DNA from: Gonapodya prolifera JEL478
Lineage: Eukaryota; Monoblepharomycota; Monoblepharidomycetes; Monoblepharidales; Gonapodyaceae
DNA: 64,000 bases
Assembly: GCA_001574975.1 (NCBI GenBank)
Contig: KQ965748.1
Location: forward strand, 410,062 to 474,061
Direction of reading: 5' to 3'
Position numbers and translations under genes: made by a program. Within the stretch, counting starts at the first letter, position 1. Each line of letters begins with the position of its first letter. The notes below the pieces were generated by a model. That model saw only the letters and a list, made by a program, of their open reading frames with translations. It was not told the origin of the DNA and did not search any database. This document shows, piece after piece, positions 11,689 to 22,003 of this stretch.

Positions 11689-12366
11689 AACAGCGTCCGT
11701 GGTGCTCGGTACTAGTATGGCGTGCGTGGGGGGAACGGCGCTTGGGAGGAAGCAGGTGAGAAGGAGCGACAAACTGCGACAAAGCAGCTGGGGACACGGT
11801 GGGGGAGGACACTGATACGGCACTGTCTCGGAACCTGAGAGGTTTTTTGGGGGGGTACATAGTCATCTCAGGTGAGGGACTAAACAGCGCTGTATTTATA
11901 TTCAATATTGTACCACGATGAGGTTAGGACCTTTCCCCCAAAGTCTCGGACCCCACCTTTCCCCCATCTTTCAAGGTCATGCGAGTAGGCATAGAGCATG
12001 TGTTGGGTGGCGCAGGAGCGCAAGTGTCCCAGCTCTGTTGGCTGCGCTCCCAGTCTCATAATGGTTGACGTTGTACTGTATCAACTTGAACCTCCGTACA
12101 TGGCGACATATTTGCCTGTTTGGTAGTTAGCACTGTATACCCTGGGGAATGTTTCAAAGAAAGCGCTTTCTTCGACCACTCTGGTTCCCGTCTGTGCGAC
12201 GACGCGTGGGCGTTCTAGTGCAATGTCACTTCATTCAAGTGCTCCAAACGCGCAGTCTGCAGTCTTGGGCACCACCGCGAAAACAACACATTATCCAAAC
12301 AACTAAATATTGACGTCTGTCTACATTTTACAGCCTCCATCGCGACAGCCGACAACCACTTGCTCA
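11689..12366. other. Intergenic region, nothing recognised
   Basis: About 680 bases between the SPRY pseudogene and the 3' end of the prolyl hydroxylase gene. There is no domain-bearing frame and no repeat that I can see. It probably holds the 3' untranslated regions of two converging genes. Confidence 0.4.
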
Positions 12367-13862
12367 TCACTGAAACTCCCTCTCTCGCTGCCACACATTC
12401 AGGCCCCACTTCTCACCAAACAGCGGTGGCGTTCCTGCGTGGAGTGTCCTGACATCCAAAAATTAAATGGTCAATTCCGGCCACCGTCAGCATGAGTCAA
12501 CGCAGTGCACTGCTTGACCAGCACGTACTGCCACTTGTACGTGGCCGAAACTCACCTCGGATCATCCTCCCCCTTCAACCCCACATCCCACCACATGGCC
12601 GCCGCGCCCTTCACAGGGAACACTTCAACGCCCAAGTCTGGGAACTGTGTCGCCCCGGCTCCGATGAGTTGGGCACGTGGGCGCGGTGGTTCGTCGGGAG
12701 GCGTGTACGAGGCAGGGAAGGCGCTGTTGGGTGCGCCGGTGAAAGAGGCGGGAAGAGGGACGGTGTTGAGGTAGGCGAAAAGAGTCGTGACGCGCTGTGT
12801 GGGGCGATGGGGGAAAGAAGTGAAGTGTAAGACGTACGTGTGATGTGTGAGTTGGTATGCCCATAAAGGGAGCTCCGGATCCTGCCCTCACAATAAACTG
12901 AGAATGGTATTCATTCTCCGCCCCTTGTCGCCGACTTTGGCAGCCCACCCTGCATGAACAACTCACCTGCCCGCCCCGCTTGAGCTGCTCTCCCATGCTC
13001 GCAAACTCCCTCGGGAAATAATCCCAATGGGGCTTATACTCCTGACCCTCCTTGTAATACGTCACTTGCAATCCCTCCGTATTCCTCACCGGAACGCCCG
13101 TGAACGTACTGGCGCGGCTCTCGATGCATCGAAGGATGCGATCCCCAGAGCGGGTGAGGAAGGCGGTGGAGGACGTTCGGTACAGCGAGGTTGCGTTGCG
13201 CTTCTCTGTGGGGTCATCGTCAACGTCCACGACGGAGGAGCGGGCGAGAAGGGGGTTTCTGCGGTTGGGAAGGAGGTGAGGGAGATCGTCTGTAAGTTTG
13301 AGTGACGTGGCAGCGCCTGGTTAAAGGAGATGTATAATACTCACGCTTTTGAAATGATCCACTCGGGTTCTCCTTTGCGCAAGAACCCCTCGATGTACAT
13401 GACGAGTGGATCCCTGTTCACGATCCTCACGGCACGGAAAGTGGTGTCGCAGACGTAGTCCTCCTCCCCATTGAAGGGATCACCCAGCAGTCCGTCATTC
13501 GGATCGCCAAACAGTTTTGTGCGTTGTGGTGAAATCTCGTGTGGTGCTCTGACTGGCGAAGAGAACGGGGAGGGGAAGTTGGCGAGGCCGGTGTGGAAAG
13601 AGAGGTCCGTCCCGCGGAGGTAGGTTGGGACGTGGAGTGCCAGGCTCGCCGCGACCAGCACGGTCACGATAGATGGAAGGTCTATTGACGGCATGAGTGG
13701 GTGCAGTGATTGTTTCTTGGAGGATATGGCGGAAGGCGCTGTCGTGGTCTCCACAACGCCGTGGGGAGATTTGGTCCCCTCGGACGCCGGTTTCAGTGCA
13801 GCCTCTGCCGGTGGAGTGACAGTAGCCTGCGCGTACTCGGATCGCTCTTCTTTGGACGCCAT
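12367..13862 (-). CDS. Membrane-anchored prolyl 4-hydroxylase (2OG-Fe(II) oxygenase)
   Basis: Four exons (13862-13345, 13258-12967, 12794-12556, 12448-12367) join in phase to about 376 residues. The N-terminus has one hydrophobic helix (SIVTVLVAASLALHVPTYL, about residues 60-80), suggesting a type II anchor with the enzyme in the ER/Golgi lumen. The catalytic domain is complete. PLVMYIEGFLRKGE and RTSSTAFLTRSGD come first. The iron ligands are in YKPHWDYF (H-x-D), followed by GGQRVTTLFAYLNTV, LGVEVFPVKGAAAMWW, and TLHAGTPPLFGEKWGLNVW with the distal His and the 2-oxoglutarate-binding Lys. It should hydroxylate prolines in a protein substrate, which is unknown here. The join from exon 1 to exon 2 needs the internal ccgcag acceptor; the earlier ttacag would break the frame. 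Confidence 0.9.
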
Positions 13863-14537
13863 TGTGCTTCTGCATTCGTGGCGGTGGAGCGAACAGGTCA
13901 ACTTGGTGAATGCACCATCTTCTCCCACCACATGCCATCTCTCCACTCACAGATCGATTTCGACTTTTCCCCGGCAGTCGCACTCTCCGGATGGCAGCTC
14001 TCAAGTGTTGACTCGCTGTTGCTTCCAAATGAGTAAGGTATCTCGGCCAATGCTGGTGCTGCGCCTCCATGAGTCAACTGACGGCGACTCAGAGACCACC
14101 TCACAGTTTCGCGCCATTCGCATTTTCCTCCAATGAGATTAGCAAAGTCGCTGAGCGACCCGTTAATGACTTCTGTTGTCTTGGATATCTGCGATGACAA
14201 TCCAGCAAATCACATTGACAAACATACGTTGGCAGTCACGGATTCCTTTTGGTCTTCTGTACTTCCGCGTCAACAAGCACACTCTTTTCATTTTGTCATG
14301 GGTGTTGACGGCTACTTGATGATCTGACTTACCAGGATGAGATTTCGCCGGCTGGGAGTATTTTCTCCGTAGGTGTGAGAGAATTGTTGAAGACGTACAT
14401 AATGTAAATCGTATGAGATAGAAAGTCATATTTGTAACTCGCAACTACAGAATGAATGACCGAATCACTTCCATGTCCCTCTCACTCCTTCCCAGCACTT
14501 AAAACATATCAAAGCATCTCCACCCTCATCACCACCA
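13863..14537. other. Intergenic region, nothing recognised
   Basis: Upstream flank of the prolyl hydroxylase and 3' flank of the fructosamine-3-kinase gene, both on the minus strand. Open frames are short and mutually overlapping, with no recognisable motif. Confidence 0.4.
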
Positions 14538-15617
14538 TCACTCCCTCCCTGTTTGTGCCACGCTCACGACCTCTCTCATTAGTTCCATGCACCCCGAGCG
14601 GTACCCGCTGCCGAACAGGACGTAGTGGTTCAGGTGGTGGTAGAGCTCGTACAGCTTCACCCGCGTGGCGTGGAAGGGTTGCACCGGGGGGTGGTGGGCG
14701 TGGTAGGCGGCGAGGCAGGCTTGGTGTGGGGTAGAAGGGAGTAAGATGGAGGGGGATGGAGATATTGGCAAGAAACAGCGCCGCCTTCCTCCCAAATGAC
14801 AACACACCTTCACTAAACCCCCCAAACATCCTCATCATCCCCAACTCAGATTCCGCATGCCCATAGCACGACGCCGGGTCGAACAGGACCGGCTCGCCCG
14901 TGTCCTTGTCCACGCCGTAGTTGCCCGACCACAAATCTCCGTGGACCAGGCTTGGTTTGATGGCAGCGTGGACTTGTGGCGGGAACAGAGCATCGATGAG
15001 GTGAAGGAGCTTGGTGCCAAGGGAGACGAGCTCGTTGTCGTGCCGGAGACGGTCGAACATGGGTTGGAGGCGCCGCGCTTTGTAAAACTCCACCCAGTCG
15101 TCAGTCCACGTGTTATCCTGCTCCGTAGGCCCGCAATATGTCGCCACATCGAACCCAAACTGACCTTTGGCACTCGTCGCGTCGTGCATTTGGGCGAGGC
15201 GGGATCCGAAGGCGCGTTGGAGGGCGGGAGAGGAGCGGGAGGAGAGGTTAAGATACGACATGGCGATGTATGCGCCTCTGGAGGAGTGTGAGGGTGCCAG
15301 TTGGCCGTGCGCGATGGGAAGTGGGCAGAAGCCAGGGAGTGCGTCGGAGATTGCTTTGAGGGAGTGAAACTCTCCACGGAACATCGCCTCGGCATCGGTT
15401 TCGTTGCTTTTCTGAACGTGGCGATGAGTCGGTAGAAGTTGCAAAGAAAAACAAGTCGAAAGAGCACCTTGATAAAGAAGGAATGGCCCTTATCACCGAC
15501 AACTTTGAGCGTCGTTGAGAACGCGCTGCCACCGGATCGCGTCACGTTAGCGACTGAGTTGCACTTTCCGCTAGAAGCGAGGGCATCGACAATCTCGGGC
15601 GGGAGAGCGGAGATCAT
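14538..15617 (-). CDS. Fructosamine/ketosamine-3-kinase family protein
   Basis: Three exons (15617-15468, 15411-14808, 14719-14538) give about 311 residues, the usual family length. Visible blocks are GGSAFSTTLKVVGDKGHSFFIK (glycine-rich loop to the ATP-binding Lys, split over two short blocks), MFRGEFHSLKAI, GAYIAMSYLNL, FGSRLAQMHDATS, FGFDVATYCGPTEQDNTW, LVHGDLWSGNYG (catalytic loop with Asp and Asn), VLFDPASCYGHAESELGMM and, in the last exon, LYELYHHLNHYVLFGSGY. These enzymes phosphorylate the sugar of glycated lysines so that the Amadori adduct falls off, which repairs proteins in the cytosol. All key residues appear present. Both introns join in phase. Confidence 0.92.
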
Positions 15618-16036
15618 CGCAGGTGAATTTGGAGGGATAAGCTGAGGTCACCTAACAGCAGCTCAGCTCAAAGTTATAATGTCCCTTCCTTTCATGAGGA
15701 ATTCCATCGCAAAAACTTTCTTAGAGCTCATCATTGCTACCGAACCTTTGTTCGCGCTGGAGTGGGCAGTGGGAATCTTCCGCTGTGGCGGCTGCGACAA
15801 CAATGATTGTTAGCTTTACTCACGGGGACAGGACTCAGAGGAGAGATAGTTCTCCGCAAGTTTCATCGGACCAAAGAGAATGAAGATTGGACGTCTCGTC
15901 ACTACTAGTCCCGCCGAGGGTTGTCAATGTGTCGACTGCAGCTGGTAGCACAATCTTGACTGCGTACTTTGCGAAACTGTGGCTTTATTGCTTCGTGTTG
16001 TAAGGACATGCTTGCGTTGTTTCGGCGAAGTGATGA

Positions 16037-16334
16037 TTGACGAGTCTGGGGCGCCACAGCGTTATCGGCCGCTATCGCCAATGACCATCCGAATCTTGCC
16101 GAACATTTGATCGATGGTTGTGACGCAGATTTACACGCCCATAACGAGCTTGCATTGAGAAAGGCGACGGGTGAAGGACTGAGGTTTCTGTTGAAACGTG
16201 GAGCCGACCCAAACGGTGGAGAGAAACGTGGGGCGATTTTGCAAGAGAGAGCGAAATCGGGACGATTGCAAGATTTGAAAACTCTGGAACAGTTTGGTGG
16301 TGACCTTACATTGATAGATTTCAAAGTCCTATGA
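16037..16334 (+). pseudogene. Ankyrin-repeat fragment
   Basis: A plus-strand frame with ankyrin-type blocks: ALSAAIANDHPNLAEHLIDG, then ADLHAHNELALRKAT, LRFLLKRGADPNGGEKRGA and LQDLKTLEQFGGDL. It covers about two repeats and stops at 16334. The frame closes upstream at a TGA, and I found no upstream exon with more repeats. It may be a terminal exon, but a remnant is more likely. It resembles the decayed F-box/ankyrin gene near 56-57.7 kb. Confidence 0.5.
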
Positions 16335-16537
16335 TCAAGATATGAAAGAACCTGTTCTCAAAGTTTTACAGTATTTGAAGTTAAAAATTGTAGTGAATAC
16401 AGCCTTGTAGTGGAAATAGAAATGAGGTAATAAATTGTTTGTCGCTTTTCATTCAACATATATGCATATCGATTTATGTTCAGGCCAGTCCTTCCTCTGA
16501 CACTCTCGACCGAGACCGGGAAAAAGAGCGATTCAAA

Positions 16538-18224
16538 ATGTATCAAGCGACGGCAATGATGAAGCCCAAACACAAACTAGCAGCCATCATTGCGGGCGCA
16601 CGTGAACGTGGGATCTACTTTGAGCATTCCGAAGCAGACTTGATGCTCACCAAGTTGGAACTTCCGTCCGTGTATTACCTCTTTGTGGATCCCCGAGGAT
16701 ATCCCTTGGTGAGTTTCATACCCTTGAGTACGGGGTGTTGTTTCGTGCTAGACGAAGTTTTGCACTTTGAACAACAGGGTCTCGATCGCGTGGACTCGAA
16801 CCTCAGCTAAACGGACGCCAACAGCGTGGCCTGCTGCAAGGGCTGCAACCTCATGAAGGGTGCACTTGTACTGCATGAATTTCTCCGTCACGTTGAACGC
16901 ATGTGCACGTGGCTGGGACTCGATGATTGGGATGAACAGCCCAGCGAGCGCCTGTACAATACGACGGGACTGTATCTCAATGGAAAGACCCCACAAACTG
17001 CAGGCCGCAAGGTCGATCTTATCACACATGAGCAACGCGAGGAATTGAAGCGTGGAATATGTTTTGGCTGCGGGGCGACTCCGGCAGGTGGAATTGACCG
17101 CGAGGAAAACGATGAGGGATACACGGAGTCGAACGCCCGTCCTGCGTGCTTTCCGTGCAACCGGATGAAGTCGGATAGAACAGACGCAGCACTCCAACAC
17201 CACTTGAAATGTTTGTTGTGGGTTATCAGGAATCCAGAAGGTAGGTGTCACTGAAGACAGATCGTAATTCAAATTTATTCAATATGATCTTCCAGAGACT
17301 TCACGGAGACTGTCAGAACACCGAGACAAGCTTGCGTTGGACAGAGTCGTCCACGAAGATGAGATTAATATCTCTCCACCCCGTATGGAGATTGACGAGA
17401 ATTGTGACACTTTGCTCGATGGCGACCATGTTCGTAAAGATTCCCGCAGAACATTTTTCGAAGAGCGAGCAAAGAAAAGGAGGACCGATATGGTCATTAG
17501 TGAACACATAAACATTCGTGATGGTGATGACGAAGAAATGTCAGAGTCGCATTCGAAAGTGATCAGCGAGTCAGATATGGACGACGATCCTTCGAACATG
17601 TTTTCGGCGTCCACGAGCGGTGGCGATGCACATGCTTTTCGCAAGCGCAAAGCGCCATCGGTCAATGTTGGAAGATCGATCAGGAGTAAACCAGTGAAGA
17701 GAAACCTAGTGAACGCTGTCCTTGCTTTCAAGATCGATGATATAGACCGTGCTTTGAAATTTGCAAGTTTCGATATCGATGGCTACGATTGTTTATTTTT
17801 TGTCGGAAAATTTGACAACTGGACCGACATGAGTAGACAAATTGGGTGGTCAGAGACACAAGTTAACTCTCTTCGATCGGACGTTAGAGGACAAGGCTTG
17901 GATGACAACGAATTGGTTCCAGCTGACGGATATTTAGCTCGGGAGATTGCATTTCCGAAAGGAACTCTTATGAATTCGAAATTATGGACGGATATTCCTG
18001 AAAATATGTCATCGAGAGACCCTAACAAAGTGAACCCGGAATTTGAAGAGTTCAGAAAAGCTTGTTTGGAAGCTCATCCTCCTCGTAAACGCGAAGTGAA
18101 GTTTCAGATTTTCTTTGATGTCATGTGGTCTTCGCCCCAAGACGCTCCCTCCATTTCCAAGTTCATTATTAGCAAGGGAGGAAAAATTGTCCAATCACTG
18201 AGCAACTTTGTTGGCACGTCCTAG
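16538..18224 (+). CDS. Double-HNH zinc protein with an internal stop codon
   Basis: Three exons (16538-16708, 16778-17240, 17296-18224) join in phase to about 520 codons. Two HNH-like modules stand in a row. The first is split by intron 1: LFVDPRGYPL, then GLDRVDSNLS, then TDANSVACCKGCNLMKG. The second is ICFGCGATPAGGIDREEND, then GYTESN and ARPACFPCNRMKSD, with C-x-x-C pairs on both sides. A TAA at 16808-16810 sits exactly where the family has Tyr (LS-Y-T), inside the first module. A long acidic and basic linker follows (about residues 215-330), then a C-terminal region (KIDDIDRALKFASFDIDGYD, GKFDNWTDMSRQIGW) that I do not recognise. Similar double modules occur, as I recall, in giant-virus and fungal HNH proteins. 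The gene may derive from a mobile element. Unless the stop is an error, the product is truncated after exon 1. The start could be in-frame further upstream (16439). Confidence 0.62.
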
Positions 18225-19440
18225 CTGAGATTAATGGGAAGACCTGTCAGTGAATCCGCTGAAAAAACGTTAGCTCCGAACTAAAAGGAAAAGAGTGTAC
18301 GGATATATTCCAAAGTTGCTTCATCCAAGCTGTTGGCTACTGGAATTGGAACTGGTTTCCGAACTGGTTTCAGGACTGGTTAATTCAGAACTGGTTTCTG
18401 ACAAGTCATCAGCGAATGCAGTAAATTGGAAGCTACAAAGGAGTCGGATGACACTTTCTGGGACAAACATCTCAATTTTGCTGGCTTGAACCTGAACACG
18501 TTGTATAACGCCATCATTTCAATTTTTGTCGTTAATACATGAGGGCAGCCATATTACGCCGGCAGTAGACTCACCATATGCATTGCGGGGTAAATCTGTA
18601 CAGATTGGTAAGCTCTTCGAGTTCTCTCTTGTTGCGTTTAATGACACGAGTAAATTTTCGTGGAGTACGCGCGGGTATAAGTTTGGATTTGTATGGTCGA
18701 CATCACTGTGTACATCCACCAGCTCAACGAAAGTGCGCCGTTATATCGCAGTCGGGAGGGAATATTTGGAAGTCCAGAGATGCATCGTCTTTCGTGTGCC
18801 GAGCATAAATGTTTTGCCCGACAATGCGGGGAAGAATCGCTCCAGCGAGCAAAAGTACATCGACAACGCATGGCTCATTGAGGAAGTGTGTATGTTTATA
18901 CAACACGCGAAAAAATGCGTTTCTGGTTCCATATCTACTGTGATGGGCGCGGACCAAATGATCGGGAATATGAGGATAATGACGTTTCGCAGTGATCGTT
19001 CTGCAGAATTCACCGGTGCAGGAGCCCCTGCCTGCCAAGCGTCATTTGTGGCGATTTGAAACGTGCGACATGTCTCGGAGAGATTCTTCGGGTCTTGATT
19101 TCGGACACAGGAAATTAAAGCGAGAAAAAAATCGCTGAAACCGGATGTAACCACTCGTTCTCAAGTTCGACCGTTCACTATGGCATGGCTCATAAAATGC
19201 GCATTAAATGTGTCGATCATGCTGTATTGTTAGCTTCGATTTTTCTCAATGTGAAATGGAACAAAGCGTCGAGACAGCGGTCGCGCACAACGAAGAGATC
19301 GAATTTTGAGCAGAACTGTTTTGAGTGTGGAGTGTGATCGGTGTGGAGTTAGTCCGAGGCACGAGATACATATCAGGGTTAGGACTGAGAGGCACGAGGC
19401 AGCGATAAAAGATTCACATCCCAACCCACCACAAATCAAC
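18225..19440. other. Intergenic region with an imperfect repeat and an unassigned 177-codon frame
   Basis: Around 18345-18405 the octamer aactggtt recurs four times at 14-16 base spacing, with one copy degenerate. The frame 18526-19059 (plus) is open for 177 codons but starts without a clear ATG, shows no motif and is overlapped by a 137-codon frame on the other strand. I do not call it a gene. Confidence 0.35.
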
Positions 19441-20061
19441 ATGGCCGGTGTCTTAGGCATCTTGCAGGCTCTCCCCACCCTCGAAAAGGTGCGTTAGCGA
19501 TTGTCGCTCGTTAAGCTCTCGATGTCTCCAGACGGGCCGTCCGCTCAGATATCACAGAACCTTGCGGGGGCAGCCCCCCTCGGACCCCACCTGGTACAGG
19601 CTGCTGGAACGCTCGCGCTCTCCATCATTATCGCCACGCTGATGAGCCTGCACGGCACCGGCCTGCTGGGTAGCCTGGTCTCAATGGCTGCCGGGGTCAT
19701 ACTTGGGGCAAGCGCCTCCTATGCTCTTGCTGAGTCACGCGCCGGCTCTGAGAGAGTCGGCGAGTTTGATGCACAGGCGCGGAGAAACCTCTTTTTGATT
19801 CTCCAAACGGTGGCGAAAGTGCAGCAGAGGCTGGATGCAATGCCGGTCGACGAGCCTGCAGCAGCTGGCGTGGCGGGCATTGGTGAGATGGTCAACAAAT
19901 GGTCTGATTCTGCACGTATTGAAATCATTTTATACGGTACACCAATAGTCGGCACTCCCCAACCAGCGCCTCCAATTGCACCTGCTCGCGAATCATCAAG
20001 TTCGACCATTTACAGCACAAACAATATCACACTGGACCAGCTAGCCACACAATACCTGTAA
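19441..20061 (+). CDS. Small membrane protein of unknown function
   Basis: Two exons (19441-19488 and 19558-20061) join in phase, from MAGVLGILQALPTLEK into NLAGAAPLGPHLVQAAG, for about 183 residues. Two adjacent hydrophobic segments (TLALSIIIATLMSLHG and LLGSLVSMAAGVILGASASY) form a likely helical hairpin. A heptad-like stretch (RRNLFLILQTVAKVQQRLD) and a Pro/Ser-rich tail follow. I do not recognise the family. The model rests on frame, phase and plausible splice sites. The alternative is an unspliced start inside the intron at 19501, which lacks an ATG at that exact position. Confidence 0.45.
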
Positions 20062-20221
20062 TTTGGTGTGAGCTACACGTAGCAGGACATCCCACTCTCT
20101 TATGTTGCTATTCTTTTCCAGCTGTCGCTTGGACTTCAGTCAGCACACACCCAGCGACGGCCCCTCACCCCGTCACCTCCCTTCAAGCATCTCCCTTGAC
20201 TACGAGCCCAGGTCTCGTACC

Positions 20222-20921
20222 ATGCGTGTACTAGACACATCTGCTGGACGCGGGAACGAGGAGCTCCTCATGTGTGCCGCTCAATCTGGTGGTGATGTGG
20301 AACTCGTATTGCGCGCCCGCACTGGCAAGGCTCTGTCTGTGTGCGCTGGGAACGGTGGTCCAGAGCTCAGTCAAACGGAGGCATGCGTTCTGTGGAGTAG
20401 CGCAAAGGGATGCCAGGTGGGACGGTGGAGTATGGAGAGTCCCGCAGTGCTCAAGTGCGGAGAGGAGTTGAGGTCGCCGGATGGTCACTAGTGGGTTTGA
20501 CCTGCTCCCTGCCACGCGATTACACCCTGCAATCCATTTATAACCTCACGGCACCCGTCACTCGTGCTCTTCAATTCTGTTTTTAAGTTACCTTACTCCC
20601 CAGATGGACGGTAATGTTGTCTTTTATGATGATACGACATGGAACAAAAACCCCAGTGAGGCAACGAGATGGTTCAAATGGGCCACGAGAACTGACAAGA
20701 AAGGCACCGGCGCAAAACTCGAGCTCCGAGCCGATGGCGAGTTGATTGCCACGAATGACCGCAACGAAGCGCTATGGAAAGCTAGTGGCTACACACCGAT
20801 GGCAGGGTACAAATACGAGTTGGTCGTGGGAGATGGCAAGACGCTGATACTATACAGGCTTGCTCGAGGAGGTGGTGCCAAGGAAGAAGTGTGGAGGGCG
20901 AAGCCCATGATTATTCTTTGA
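20222..20921 (+). CDS. Bulb-type (mannose-binding) lectin-like protein
   Basis: Two exons (20222-20490, 20588-20921) join in phase, restoring HYYLTPQMDGNVVFYD across the intron, for about 200 residues. The product is made of bulb-lectin beta repeats. DVELVLRARTGKALSVC with VLWSSAKG is the first, and ELRSPDGHYYLTPQMDGNVV the second. GAKLELRADGELIATND with ALWKASG is the third, and YELVVGDGKTLILY closes the row. The core Q/E-x-D-G-N-x-V-x-Y mannose motif is best kept in the second repeat (QMDGNVVFYD), the others being divergent. No signal peptide is visible from the chosen ATG, so the protein may be cytosolic or have an upstream exon. In-frame codons continue upstream to 20102. Confidence 0.6.
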
Positions 20922-22003
20922 ACTGGAGGTGGGTCACCCCTTTGCAGAGTTTGGCGCATTTCATTAACTTTCAGAAGCTGCGATGCAGTGGAGCTGTTTC
21001 TGCGTTCGTTTCGATTATTCATTCGAAATGCAGATAGCCCTGAACAGCCTCCTATCCAATATAAAGCTCAGTTGACATGAGAATATCGTCAGAAACAATA
21101 ATAATAAATGTTGGGAATTTCAAACTTCAGTTGCCGGGCTTTGAGACAGATAGTGACAAGAGAGGTGGTTCTGGTGAAGAGTCGCTCGAGGCAGGGGAAG
21201 GTGTGGCCAGTACTGCGCTCTCGCGATCAGCACTCGGGGGTTGTCCTGTCTGTCTCGACGAGGAAGTTGTCTCAATAGATGGACTAAGGAACACACAATT
21301 TACCGTTTAATAACGGTAACCAGATCAACAAACTCTCACGGTTCCTTTCTTGTCCATATTGGTTGGAGTGTTGTGAGCCCGTTCGCCCCATCACGTCGGA
21401 ATGATGGGTCGACAGAGAGCAAAGACCCTACGAGGCGGAGAATCACTGATCGGTCTCGGTCGTCCATATCGCGGGCCTAGGGTGAAGCTCCATCCAGACA
21501 GCTGCGACCGCAATTGAGTGGAATGACGTTTCCGCTGAAGTGTTCCTTCATGGGAGAACAGGGACTTCTTGTTCGAATCGATGATGGAGAAGTGCAACGA
21601 GAGGCAAAGTTTGGCCATCAAGCACACATAGATCTTTGACAGTCGCTGGGAGCAGAGATGCTGGTGGCGGTGAAAACGCGCCGTGCCAGGTGGATAGGTA
21701 GGGTGCTAACAACCAGGATTTCGACCAAAATAGGTTGATGTTAATGTTCTGTCTTTTATGCTCTTTTTGTTCTGAAACTCAAGTTTTGTGGCGTTCATTT
21801 TTGGTCAGATATACCCTCCGTCGCACACAACCCCATCCTCGCTCGGTTTCCTCTTCCTACCGTCCATCCGTCGCCGACCCGAGTCTCCTCGACGAACCAA
21901 TCAGCTTCTGCAGGCGACCCACTCCTCCCAGACACCGCCAACCTCATCACAGGACATCAGGGTGTCTTATCCGTCACTTCGAACCGCCAACTTACTTCCA
22001 GCG
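20922..22003. other. Intergenic region, nothing convincing
   Basis: About 1.1 kb. A 77-codon frame at 21077-21310 contains CPVCLDEE, which recalls the first half of a RING finger, but it ends without the remaining ligands. The last 220 bases are Pro/Ser-coding-like and pyrimidine-rich and probably form the 5' leader of the next gene. Confidence 0.35.

Noticed and set aside
13259-13344. The ttacag acceptor at about 13290 for the hydroxylase exon 2
   Set aside because: It puts the catalytic domain out of frame; the ccgcag acceptor before 13258 restores it.
18526-19059. A 177-codon plus-strand frame
   Set aside because: There is no ATG at its start, no domain, and a long overlapping frame on the other strand. 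Kept only as a note in the region entry.
21077-21310. RING-like CPVCLDEE in a short frame
   Set aside because: Only the first two ligands are present, and no exon with the rest was found nearby.
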